A stretch of DNA of 64,000 nt from NCBI RefSeq assembly GCF_900142015.1, contig NZ_FQZN01000026.1, forward strand, positions 1-64,000. The letters run 5' to 3'. The translations under genes and the position numbers were made by a program. The notes below the pieces were generated by a model. That model was not told where the DNA came from. It worked only from the letters and a program-made list of their open reading frames with translations, and searched no databases. Below are positions 51,029 through 59,239 of the stretch, piece by piece; within the stretch, counting starts at the first letter, position 1, and each line of letters opens with the position of its first letter. Source of the stretch: Bacteroides stercorirosoris. GTDB lineage: Bacteria > Bacteroidota > Bacteroidia > Bacteroidales > Bacteroidaceae.

Positions 51029-51808
51029 TTATTTGAGCATTCCAAACACTTTTAAAGCGTTTTCAGAAGTTACGTTTCCAACAGCCTCCGGAGACATCTG
51101 ATAAACCTCGGAAACCTTCTTCAAGGTATCCTTCACGTAGGCACTTTCATTTCTCTTACCACGATTTGGCACCGGAGTCAGATAAGGGGAATCTGTTTCG
51201 AGAACAATCTTTTCCAAAGGTATTTCCAACAAAACTTCCGGAAGATGGGACTTTTTAAAAGTGACCACTCCATTTATCCCAATAGAGAAACCGGAAAACT
51301 CCAAAATCCGGGCAGCTTCATCGGCAGTGCCCGTAAAACTATGAAATATTCCTTTCAAAGGGCAGCTTTTATAAGGTTCCAGCACCTTATATATATAATC
51401 AAAAGCATCCCGGCAATGAATCACCACAGGAAGATCATATTCCAGCGCCCAATTGACCTGTTTATCCAATACAATTTGCTGTTCTTTCAGAAAGGTTTTG
51501 TCCCAATAGAGATCCATGCCAATCTCTCCTATTGCAACATATTCTCCAGAAGATTTTAATTCACGCGCCACAATTTCCAACTCTTTCACATAATCGGCGT
51601 TCACTGAAGTAGGATGCAAGCCAATCATCGGGAAACAATATCCCTTGTAAGTATTACATGCCGAAAGCATCGCATCAATAGTCGTACTGTCAATATTGGG
51701 CATAAATATATGGGTAACGCCCACAGCACGTGCACGTTCAATAACCTGTGGTAAATCTTCTGAAAATTCCTCTAAAAAAAGATGGGAATGCGTATCTATC
51801 AATCTCAT
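51029..51808 (-). CDS. tatD: TatD-family metal-dependent hydrolase
   Basis: This 259-aa protein has the metal ligands in order: LIDTHSHLFLEEF, GLHPTS, IGEIGMDLYWDKT, VIHCRDAFD, IFHSFTG and KIVLETDSPYLTPVPNRGKR. These are the TatD signatures 1-3; members have 3'-5' DNase activity. Its start overlaps the previous gene's stop by 4 bp. Confidence 0.95.
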   Translation of the reverse strand: MRLIDTHSHLFLEEFSEDLPQVIERARAVGVTHIFMPNIDSTTIDAMLSACNTYKGYCFPMIGLHPTSVNADYVKELEIVARELKSSGEYVAIGEIGMDLYWDKTFLKEQQIVLDKQVNWALEYDLPVVIHCRDAFDYIYKVLEPYKSCPLKGIFHSFTGTADEAARILEFSGFSIGINGVVTFKKSHLPEVLLEIPLEKIVLETDSPYLTPVPNRGKRNESAYVKDTLKKVSEVYQMSPEAVGNVTSENALKVFGMLK

Positions 51809-52518
51809 TCGTTCGCTTCTTCTTTTCGTTTCTCGCCGGTACGGTAATAGTAAATCAGCCCGTAATCACGGCATAAATCCAAACGTTTCTCATTCGGAGA
51901 GACATCTTCGAATTTCTTCTCTACCTGATTCCAGATATCCAGTATCAGTTCATCCGCAGTAGTCCGCATGGCTGAAAGAGCTTCCAGACTACGCGCAGTC
52001 AAACTTTGCAGATTCTTCTGCCTGTCATAGCTATCTGTAAAAATATCATAATGCACCCTGACTTTCGCAATTGTAGGATTATAAATAGGAATTCCGCCTT
52101 GTGAGGTCCGTTTGGCTTCTCCATCTATAATTTTCCTCCCCCACTCCACCAAAGCGGCTTCTGCAGACAAATCCGGAACGTTCGTGCTATTAGCCGGCAA
52201 GCCATAATATGCTTTATGCGCCACACGAAGTTCCAAACGAATCACTGCCAGATTCAACACCTGAATAAAATGGGATATGTACAGACGCGCCATCTTCACA
52301 TTAGCCTGATGTTTACGTCCGGCCTGGGACTGACGTTCAAAACATTGAGAATAGTAAGACTGGGCAGCTTCAAACCTTGTCAGGAAATTCCGGGCTTCAG
52401 TCAACGTCTTCAAAGAAACTGCCAAATCATAGAGGTTATGGGTGTCAACTTTTGCAACCACCGCTTTCAGTGCCCGTATTCTCGCCTGGTCTGTATTTGG
52501 TAATCTTCTATAAGGCAT
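51805..52518 (-). CDS. Conserved protein of unknown function
   Basis: This 237-aa mostly helical protein has no recognised domain. Features: ALKAVVAKVDTHNLYDLAVS, NFLTRFEAAQSYYSQCFERQ, AALVEWGRKIIDGEAKRTSQ, and a Lys/Glu-rich C terminus. No signal or membrane segment. Starts at 52518 (MPYRRLPNT); the longer frame to 52533 would begin almost at the prenyl synthase stop. It lies between the prenyl synthase (17 bp) and tatD (4-bp overlap), so it is one operon with them. Confidence 0.8.
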   Translation of the reverse strand: MPYRRLPNTDQARIRALKAVVAKVDTHNLYDLAVSLKTLTEARNFLTRFEAAQSYYSQCFERQSQAGRKHQANVKMARLYISHFIQVLNLAVIRLELRVAHKAYYGLPANSTNVPDLSAEAALVEWGRKIIDGEAKRTSQGGIPIYNPTIAKVRVHYDIFTDSYDRQKNLQSLTARSLEALSAMRTTADELILDIWNQVEKKFEDVSPNEKRLDLCRDYGLIYYYRTGEKRKEEANE

Positions 52519-52535
52519 ACTTCCAAAAAGCAAAA

Positions 52536-53510
52536 CTACACTTCTCTGTGCATCAGATTTTCAATTATCTTTTTAAGTTCTTCTTTCTTCTCTTCGGCAA
52601 GACTGACAGCTGCCAGACTTTCCATTGCACGATTACTATATTCCGACATTTTATCTTCGCAAATCTCTTTCACACCAATCCGGTCATAAAGTTCCGTGAC
52701 AGCTGCTATTTTCTCAGCCGGCTGAAAGTTTTCTGCATTTATCCAACCGTTCAACTGATCGCGCTGTTCCGCATTGGCATGCTCCAGCGCTTTTATCAGC
52801 ATATATGTTTTTTTATTACAGAGGATGTCTCCACCGATATTCTTTCCAAATACTTTCGCATTGCCGTACACATCCAGAAAGTCATCTTTCAGTTGAAAAG
52901 CGACTCCTATATGCATACCAAAATCATACAGACGCTCGGCATCTTCCACTGAAGCACCGCCTAAACGAGCACCGATCTTCAAACTGGCAGCTAATAAAAC
53001 CGCAGTTTTCAGACGAATCATTTCCAGATATTCTTCCGCCGTAACATCATTCCTGTCCTCAAATTCCATATCCATCTGCTGTCCCTCACATATTTCAAGA
53101 GCCGTCAGACTGAAAAGGTCCATTACTTCTTTCAGAAAAGCCTGAGGACACTCTGCCATAAACTGATAAGCAAGTACCAGCATGGCATCTCCCGAAAGAA
53201 TGGCGGTATTATCATTCCAAACCTTGTGAACTGTTTCTTTTCCTCTGCGGCGGTCGGCACGATCCATCAAATCATCATGCAGAAGGGTATAATTATGATA
53301 AACTTCGATACCTGTGGCCGGAGCATAAATACGGGTTACGTCTTCCTGATACAAATTATATGCCATCAGCATCAATACCGGGCGAATGCGTTTTCCACCC
53401 ATAGACAAGACATATTCCACCGGAGCATACAACCCTTTGGGAGTGCGCGTAAACTGCAAGCCAGCGATATGAGAATTAAAATTTTCGAGGAGCTCGGAAG
53501 CTGTAAACAT
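52536..53510 (-). CDS. Trans-polyprenyl diphosphate synthase
   Basis: This 324-aa isoprenoid chain-elongating enzyme has GGKRIRPVLMLMAY, the first aspartate-rich motif LLHDDLMDRADRRRG and the second QLKDDFLDVYG. Four and five residues before the first motif are H and N (YHNYTLLHDD), consistent with a short- to medium-chain product (farnesyl or geranylgeranyl), but chain length cannot be set by eye. It supplies quinone or lipid-carrier synthesis. IspH, which makes its substrates, is encoded 3 kb away. Confidence 0.93.
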   Translation of the reverse strand: MFTASELLENFNSHIAGLQFTRTPKGLYAPVEYVLSMGGKRIRPVLMLMAYNLYQEDVTRIYAPATGIEVYHNYTLLHDDLMDRADRRRGKETVHKVWNDNTAILSGDAMLVLAYQFMAECPQAFLKEVMDLFSLTALEICEGQQMDMEFEDRNDVTAEEYLEMIRLKTAVLLAASLKIGARLGGASVEDAERLYDFGMHIGVAFQLKDDFLDVYGNAKVFGKNIGGDILCNKKTYMLIKALEHANAEQRDQLNGWINAENFQPAEKIAAVTELYDRIGVKEICEDKMSEYSNRAMESLAAVSLAEEKKEELKKIIENLMHREV

Positions 53511-53543
53511 AGTGATAGTGAATTAAGGAGAATAGAGACAATA

Positions 53544-53576
53544 AAAAGAGGCTGCTTTTCCGGCAGCCTCTTTTTT
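53544..53576. terminator. Terminator between tonB and the prenyl synthase gene
   Basis: AAAAAGAGGCTGC pairs with GCAGCCTCTTTTT around a 7-nt loop, a 13-bp perfect stem with A/T tails on both sides. Confidence 0.87.
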
Positions 53577-53590
53577 ATATAGATAACGTA

Positions 53591-54277
53591 TTACTGCAAT
53601 CTGAACATTACAGGCACCGTATACTTAACACGTACCGGTTTACCACGCTGCATACCAGGTTTCCATTTCGGCATGGTACCGATTACACGGAGTGCTTCTT
53701 TGTCAAGATAGGGGTCAACACCTCTTATGACTTTAGCGTCTACAATACTACCGTCCTTGTTAACAACGAACTGTACTGTTACGCGACCTTGAGTACTATT
53801 TTCCTGTGCGATGGTCGGATATTTGATATTCTTACTCAAGAACTGCATCAAACCAGCCATACCACCATTCGGAAATTCAGGCATCTGCTCTACAACTTCA
53901 AAAATGGTTTGTTCTTCCGGTTCTTCTTCTACAACTGTTACAGGCACATATTTTACTTCTACTGCCGTACCAGTTTCTTCCGAAGAGGCGATTACGGTTT
54001 CTTCCACATCAGCATCGTCAGCTACGATTTCCAAAGTTTCGTTGATCGGAGCCACTTCTGGAGGAGGAGGAGCAACCTTTTCTTCCTGTTCAGTGATAGG
54101 AACCATTTCTTCTTCAAAATAGAGATCAGTCAGGGCCTGGCTCGTATCAATTTTGATATCGCGCTTTGTCCATTCAAATGCAATAAACATAAAAGCAAGC
54201 ACAATAACATAACCAATAAGCATCCAAGTCGATTTCTTATTCTCCAAATCTGCTTTAGGTGTTTTTTTAATTTCCAT
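53591..54277 (-). CDS. tonB: TonB-family energy transducer
   Basis: This 228-aa protein has one N-terminal membrane span (LIGYVIVLAFMFIAFEW), a periplasmic linker with VAPPPPEVAPI and acidic residues, and a C-terminal TonB domain (GRVTVQFVVNKDGSIVDAKV, EALRVIGTMPKWKPG, VKYTVPVMFRL). It moves energy from ExbB/ExbD to outer-membrane receptors, such as the two in this window. It is separated from exbB by the tRNA and three genes. Confidence 0.93.
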   Translation of the reverse strand: MEIKKTPKADLENKKSTWMLIGYVIVLAFMFIAFEWTKRDIKIDTSQALTDLYFEEEMVPITEQEEKVAPPPPEVAPINETLEIVADDADVEETVIASSEETGTAVEVKYVPVTVVEEEPEEQTIFEVVEQMPEFPNGGMAGLMQFLSKNIKYPTIAQENSTQGRVTVQFVVNKDGSIVDAKVIRGVDPYLDKEALRVIGTMPKWKPGMQRGKPVRVKYTVPVMFRLQ

Positions 54278-54457
54278 AATTATAATATTATTTTAACGTG
54301 TTTCTCATTTTGGGCAAATATAGCACTTTTTCTGCAAAACGTTCAGCCGTACTATCTTTTTTAAGACAATATACACCCATTTTTATTTTTTTTATCCTTC
54401 AAAAAGCACACCTGCGCTTTTGTGCCACAAATGTAACGAGATATTTTAAAAATACCG

Positions 54458-54465
54458 TATCTTTG
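54458..54465 (+). promoter_or_regulatory. -7 box of the porQ-like gene
   Basis: TATCTTTG lies 18 bp before the ATG at 54484, a TAnnTTTG match. Confidence 0.55.
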
Positions 54466-54483
54466 GCAATAATTTTAAATGAA

Positions 54484-55449
54484 ATGTTGAAAAAGTCTTT
54501 TATAACGGCGCTACTACTCCTGATTTTCTCCGTTTTACGTGCACAAGACGGAACCAGCGCCTTTCAATTTCTGAAACTTCCTTTTTCCGCTCATGCCTCA
54601 GCATTGGGTGGAGAAAACATTTCTATCATAGAGGATGATGTGACTATGGCTGTTCAGAATCCGGCCCTTCTCTCCTGCGTGGCGGATAAAACTCTCAATC
54701 TGAACTATATGCTCTATATGGATGGAGTCAATGTTGCCGGAGCTGCATTTGCACGGACTGCAGGTGAACGATCCACATGGGCGGTTACCGCCCAGTACGC
54801 GGACTATGGAGAATTGAAAGAAACCACCGAAGAGAATATTGAAATCGGAACTTTCTCCGCCAAAGATATCTCCATATCGGGCATTTATACTTATGATTTA
54901 AGCGACTATTGGAGTGGTGGCGTACGTACCAACTTCATCTATTCTCATTACGACAAATACTCTTCATTCGCCATCGGCGTTGATCTGGGACTGAATTATT
55001 ATTATCAGGAGTCTGATTTTTCCGCCTCACTCGTTGCACGTAATCTGGGAGGACAGCTCAAGGCTTTTGAAGAACGGCACGAAAAGTTACCTGTCGATGT
55101 GCTGTTAGGTTTCAGCAAACGGCTGGCACACGCCCCGTTCCGGATTTCCTTAACCCTGCATGATTTGACACACTGGAGTGCCTCAGCCACAGCGGCAAAC
55201 AATTTCGGAAAGAAATTGTTAAATCATATTGCCCTCGGAATCGATTTTCTTCCCACCGACAACTTTTATCTGGCAGCCGGATACAATTTCCGCCGTGGAG
55301 AAGAAATGAAGATTAACGGTTCCAGCCACTGGGCTGGTTTCACCTGCGGTGCAGGCATACAACTGAAACGGTTGAAAGTGGGGATGGCATACGCCAAATA
55401 CCATGTAAGTTCATCCTCTCTCATTTTTAATCTGTCATATACCTTATAA
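54484..55449 (+). CDS. porQ: PorQ-like outer-membrane beta-barrel protein
   Basis: This 321-aa protein has a signal peptide ending VLRAQ. The N-terminal FLKLPFSAHASALGGENISI and DDVTMAVQNPALLS are hallmark segments of the PorQ/PorV-type barrel family; the end SSSLIFNLSYTL is an aromatic barrel C terminus. PorQ is needed for type IX secretion in Porphyromonas and Flavobacterium, but gut Bacteroides are generally thought to lack the full system, so this may have another role. The ATG at 54484 is used; the frame runs to 54298 but that part has no signal peptide. It leads a cluster with cmk, ispH and pfkA. Confidence 0.82.
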   Translation: MLKKSFITALLLLIFSVLRAQDGTSAFQFLKLPFSAHASALGGENISIIEDDVTMAVQNPALLSCVADKTLNLNYMLYMDGVNVAGAAFARTAGERSTWAVTAQYADYGELKETTEENIEIGTFSAKDISISGIYTYDLSDYWSGGVRTNFIYSHYDKYSSFAIGVDLGLNYYYQESDFSASLVARNLGGQLKAFEERHEKLPVDVLLGFSKRLAHAPFRISLTLHDLTHWSASATAANNFGKKLLNHIALGIDFLPTDNFYLAAGYNFRRGEEMKINGSSHWAGFTCGAGIQLKRLKVGMAYAKYHVSSSSLIFNLSYTL

Positions 55450-55470
55450 TATATAATAGTATAACTCAAA

Positions 55471-56160
55471 ATGAAAAAGATAACTATCGCAATCGACGGC
55501 TTTTCCTCTTGTGGGAAAAGCACTATGGCAAAAGACCTCGCCCGGGAAATAGGCTATATCTACATCGACAGTGGCGCCATGTACCGTGCAGTCACTCTAT
55601 ACAGTATAGAAAACGGCATATTTCAAGGAAATCAGATCGATACGGAAAGACTTCAGAAAGAAATCGACAATATCCATATCTCATTTCAACTGAATCAGGC
55701 AACCGGACGCCCGGACACTTACCTGAACGGAGTGAACGTAGAAGATAAGATCCGCAGTATAGTAGTTTCCTCACGCGTCAGCCCCATTGCTGCTTTAGGA
55801 TTTGTACGTGAAGCTATGGTGGCCCAGCAACAGGCAATGGGAAACTCCAAAGGTATCGTCATGGACGGACGTGATATCGGAACCACCGTCTTTCCTGATG
55901 CCGAACTGAAAATCTTTGTGACTGCCACGCCCGAAATCCGTGCACAGCGTCGTTACGATGAGTTGAAAGCCAAAGGACAGGAAGCAAGTTTTGATGAAAT
56001 TCTGGAAAATGTGAAGCAACGGGACTATATTGACCAGAACCGGGAAGTAAGCCCGCTTCGCAAAGCGGATGATGCATTGCTGCTGGACAATACGAATATG
56101 ACTATTCCTCAACAAAAGGAATGGTTACAAGAACAATTCAACAAAACCGTTAAGGGATAA
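55471..56160 (+). CDS. cmk: Cytidylate kinase
   Basis: This 229-aa enzyme phosphorylates CMP and dCMP. P-loop in ITIAIDGFSSCGKSTMAKDL, substrate residues IYIDSGAMYRAVTLY, VMDGRDIGTTVFPDA and RAQRRYDELKAKG. Length is normal. It lies 21 bp after the porQ-like gene. Confidence 0.97.
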   Translation: MKKITIAIDGFSSCGKSTMAKDLAREIGYIYIDSGAMYRAVTLYSIENGIFQGNQIDTERLQKEIDNIHISFQLNQATGRPDTYLNGVNVEDKIRSIVVSSRVSPIAALGFVREAMVAQQQAMGNSKGIVMDGRDIGTTVFPDAELKIFVTATPEIRAQRRYDELKAKGQEASFDEILENVKQRDYIDQNREVSPLRKADDALLLDNTNMTIPQQKEWLQEQFNKTVKG

Positions 56161-56165
56161 AATAA

Positions 56166-56244
56166 AAAGGGTGTAGCCCTGAGCCATAAAGGGTGTAGCC
56201 ATCCGGGGCAAAGGGTGTAGCCTTGGGTAGTAAAGGGTGTAGCC
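56166..56244. repeat. Four identical 13-mers at exact 22-bp spacing
   Basis: AAAGGGTGTAGCC occurs at 56166, 56188, 56210 and 56232, without a mismatch, each followed by a different 9-nt spacer. It fills the gap between cmk and ispH and ends 45 bp before the ispH ATG. Confidence 0.85.
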
Positions 56245-56288
56245 CTTCGAGGAGATAGTTTACTACCTATATTTCAAGCTATTAGATT

Positions 56289-57161
56289 ATGGTAAAAGTA
56301 GAAATAGACGAAGGTTCCGGCTTTTGCTTCGGTGTGGTCACTGCGATAAATAAAGCTGAAGAAGAGCTGACCAAAGGTGGTACTCTGTACTGCCTGGGAG
56401 ACATTGTGCACAACAGCCGCGAAGTGGAACGCCTGAAAGAAATGGGCCTCATTACTATCAACCATGATGATTTCAACCATTTGCGCGATGCCAAAGTATT
56501 ATTGCGGGCCCACGGTGAACCACCCGAAACGTATGAAATAGCCCGTCGCAACAACATTGAAATTATTGATGCCACTTGCCCGGTAGTACTCCGGCTACAA
56601 AAAAAAATAAAGCAAGAACATACACAGAAGAATGACGAAGATAAACAAATCGTCATTTACGGAAAAACCGGTCATGCAGAAGTCCTCGGACTGGTGGGGC
56701 AAACCAGCGGAGAAGCGATTGTTATCGAGAAACTGGAAGAAGCCAAAAAACTTGATTTCAGCAAGAGCATCCGCCTATACTCGCAAACCACAAAGTCACT
56801 GGATGAATTTCAAAATATAGTGGAATACATCAAGGAACATATTTCACCGGAAGTCACGTTTGAATATTACGATACTATCTGCCGCCAGGTAGCCAACCGC
56901 ATTCCGAACATCCGGAAATTTGCAGCGTCACACGACCTGGTATTTTTCGTTAGCGGAAAGAAAAGTTCCAACGGAAAAATGTTGTTCAGCGAATGCCAAA
57001 AGGTTAATCCTAACTCCCACTTGATAGACAGTGCCGAAGAGATAGACGGTTCCTTATTAACCGGAGCAACTTCTATAGGAGTGTGCGGAGCAACCTCCAC
57101 TCCGAAATGGCTGATGGAAGAAATTTCAAAGGCAATTCAATCTCGCCTTACAGGACAATAA
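56289..57161 (+). CDS. ispH: 4-hydroxy-3-methylbut-2-enyl diphosphate reductase
   Basis: This 290-aa iron-sulfur enzyme carries out the last step of the non-mevalonate isoprenoid pathway, giving IPP and DMAPP. The three cluster Cys are in GFCFGVVTAI, IDATCPVVLRL and YDTICRQVANR; RAHGEPPETYE and GATSIGVCGATSTPKW are also conserved. Length is normal, and it is the full IspH core without the S1-domain fusion seen in some Firmicutes. Confidence 0.97.
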   Translation: MVKVEIDEGSGFCFGVVTAINKAEEELTKGGTLYCLGDIVHNSREVERLKEMGLITINHDDFNHLRDAKVLLRAHGEPPETYEIARRNNIEIIDATCPVVLRLQKKIKQEHTQKNDEDKQIVIYGKTGHAEVLGLVGQTSGEAIVIEKLEEAKKLDFSKSIRLYSQTTKSLDEFQNIVEYIKEHISPEVTFEYYDTICRQVANRIPNIRKFAASHDLVFFVSGKKSSNGKMLFSECQKVNPNSHLIDSAEEIDGSLLTGATSIGVCGATSTPKWLMEEISKAIQSRLTGQ

Positions 57162-57220
57162 GTCACCGTTTTGAAACAACAAATTAACATTAAATATGAA
57201 TAACGCCCTCAGCTTTTTGC

Positions 57221-57228
57221 TATCTTTG
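57221..57228 (+). promoter_or_regulatory. -7 box of pfkA
   Basis: TATCTTTG matches TAnnTTTG, 57 bp upstream of the pfkA ATG. No clear -33 box. Confidence 0.5.
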
Positions 57229-57284
57229 CCGAGCGAAAACAGGCTGCGGTGCAGCGATTATTAACATCAAACTAAAAGATTGTT

Positions 57285-58265
57285 ATGGGAACAGTTAAGT
57301 GCATAGGTATTTTGACATCCGGTGGTGATGCACCGGGGATGAACGCCGCTATTCGTGCGGTGACACGCTCTGCTATTTACAACGGACTACAAGTAAAAGG
57401 TATATATAGAGGTTACAGAGGTCTGGTAACCGGTGAAATCAAAGAATTCAAGAGCCAGAACGTAAGTAATATTATACAACTGGGCGGTACAATTTTGAAA
57501 ACAGCCCGCTGCCAGGAATTCACAACACCCGAAGGACGCCAGATAGCGTATGATAACATGAAGAAAGAAGGTATCGACGCTTTGGTTATCATCGGTGGTG
57601 ACGGCTCACTGACAGGTGCCCGCGTCTTCGCACAGGAATTCGATGTACCGTGTATCGGATTACCGGGTACGATTGATAATGACTTGTACGGAACGGATAC
57701 GACCATTGGTTATGATACTGCTTTGAATACGATTCTGGATGCAGTAGATAAGATTCGCGATACCGCTACTTCTCACGAACGTTTATTTTTTGTCGAAGTT
57801 ATGGGACGTGATGCCGGTTTCCTTGCTTTGAACGGCGCCATCGCATCGGGTGCGGAAGCAGCCATTATTCCGGAATTCAGTACGGAAGTCGACCAACTGG
57901 AAGAGTTTATCAAGAACGGTTTCCGCAAATCCAAGAACAGCAGTATCGTGCTTGTAGCCGAAAGTGAACTGACAGGCGGTGCCATGCATTTTGCAGAACG
58001 CGTGAAGAACGAGTACCCTCAATATGACGTACGCGTTACCATTCTCGGTCACCTGCAACGTGGTGGAAGCCCTACGGCTCACGACCGTATTCTTGCCAGC
58101 CGACTCGGTGCAGCTGCCATTGATGCAATCATGGAAGGACAACGAAACGTGATGATCGGTATCGAGCATGACGAAGTGGTATATGTGCCCTTCACTAAAG
58201 CGATCAAGAATGATAAGCCGATTAAGAGAGAGTTGGTGAATGTTCTGAGAGAATTATCTATTTAA
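57285..58265 (+). CDS. pfkA: 6-phosphofructokinase
   Basis: This 326-aa glycolytic enzyme phosphorylates fructose-6-phosphate. Conserved: GILTSGGDAPGMNAAIRAV, VIIGGDGSLTGA (the GGDGS form is typical of ATP-using enzymes; pyrophosphate-using ones have GGDDS), PGTIDNDLYGTDTTIGYDTA, VEVMGRDAGFLAL and ILGHLQRGGSPTAHDR. Length equals the classical bacterial type. Confidence 0.97.
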   Translation: MGTVKCIGILTSGGDAPGMNAAIRAVTRSAIYNGLQVKGIYRGYRGLVTGEIKEFKSQNVSNIIQLGGTILKTARCQEFTTPEGRQIAYDNMKKEGIDALVIIGGDGSLTGARVFAQEFDVPCIGLPGTIDNDLYGTDTTIGYDTALNTILDAVDKIRDTATSHERLFFVEVMGRDAGFLALNGAIASGAEAAIIPEFSTEVDQLEEFIKNGFRKSKNSSIVLVAESELTGGAMHFAERVKNEYPQYDVRVTILGHLQRGGSPTAHDRILASRLGAAAIDAIMEGQRNVMIGIEHDEVVYVPFTKAIKNDKPIKRELVNVLRELSI

Positions 58266-58287
58266 TTCGCAAATATTTCAAGTTATA

Positions 58288-58339
58288 ATAATGGGTGCAT
58301 CCCGGACGAATAATCATTCGTCCGGGATGCACCCATTAT
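58288..58339. terminator. 24-bp perfect bidirectional terminator
   Basis: The arm ATAATGGGTGCATCCCGGAC plus GAAT (58288-58311) pairs perfectly with 58316-58339 around the loop AATC. It separates pfkA from the convergent SDR gene and reaches that gene's stop codon. Confidence 0.88.
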
Positions 58340-59187
58340 TATAGCCACTTGGCTACAATTTCTTCCGTTTTATCCCACAACTCTTTCATCTGTACATGGT
58401 GAGTGTACTTTTCAGAAAGCACCTTAGGATGGCAACTCACATTCAGTGTTCCGGTACGTTGCCCCGCTTCCTCATTCAGCAACAAACTAACTGCCGTTGC
58501 CGCACCTTGCCGGGGAGTACGGATGAACGGACGGAAAAACACATCTGTCAGCGGGTCAAACCACATATGCATGGTTATAATCTTAGTGGAAACAATACCC
58601 GGATCTGCAGCATTGACAACAATTCCCTTCTCCTTTACCCTTTCCGCTAAAGCTATCGTAAACAGGGTCAATGCCAGTTTCGTATTACTATAAATCGGGA
58701 TGCGCCAAAAAGCACCTTTCTTTCCACGCAGGAAGAAATCCGGGAAATCCAGTTTGCCAATGGCATATGTACAGGATACCATGTTCACAATACGGCTCCC
58801 CTCACCCATCAATGGCAGCAACTTACGGGTCAGAAGATAAGGACCTACGTAGTTGACGCTGACGGTACGCTCCAAGCCATCTTCGGTGATAGTTCGGGCG
58901 GTTTCCATGGTTCCGGCATTATTCATCAATAAGGTGATTACTTCGCCCCGTTGAAGGAGGATATTGGCAAAGGAAGCCACGGAAGATAAAGAAGAAAGAT
59001 CAAGCGATACTATCTCAAGTGCCGTATTTCCGGTTTCCTGCATTAATAATTGCCGCTTTGGTTCTGCAAGTTGCGAGTCACGGCACGCCATGATTATTTT
59101 ATATCCGGCAGAGGCAACGGCACGTGTAATCTCCATTCCCATGCCACCGTCTGCCCCGGTTATGATTGCAAGTTTCTGTTCCATCAA
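58339..59187 (-). CDS. Short-chain dehydrogenase, candidate 3-beta-hydroxysteroid dehydrogenase
   Basis: This 282-aa classical-type SDR has the cofactor motif AIITGADGGMGMEITRAV, NNAGTMET, the Ser in NMVSCTYAIG and the catalytic YSNTK. Asp-free ACRDSQL after the second strand hints at NADP(H), though this is weak. As the third gene after 5-alpha-reductase-like and Old Yellow Enzyme-like genes, it fits the 3-beta-HSDH of the gut Bacteroidales cluster that turns 3-oxo bile acids into isoallo forms. Without that context only the SDR family could be stated. Start may be the first or second Met. Confidence 0.85.
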   Translation of the reverse strand: MMEQKLAIITGADGGMGMEITRAVASAGYKIIMACRDSQLAEPKRQLLMQETGNTALEIVSLDLSSLSSVASFANILLQRGEVITLLMNNAGTMETARTITEDGLERTVSVNYVGPYLLTRKLLPLMGEGSRIVNMVSCTYAIGKLDFPDFFLRGKKGAFWRIPIYSNTKLALTLFTIALAERVKEKGIVVNAADPGIVSTKIITMHMWFDPLTDVFFRPFIRTPRQGAATAVSLLLNEEAGQRTGTLNVSCHPKVLSEKYTHHVQMKELWDKTEEIVAKWL

Positions 59188-59239
59188 TTATATAATAATG
59201 AGAAAGTATGTCAAAGCAAAAATCACTGTCATCTAGCTA

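Noticed and set aside
54298..54483. N-terminal 62-residue extension of the porQ-like protein
   Set aside because: The extension precedes a clear signal peptide and runs across the promoter box at 54458-54465.
56166..56244. CRISPR array
   Set aside because: Repeats of 13 bp with 9-bp spacers are far too short, there are only four, and no cas genes are present.
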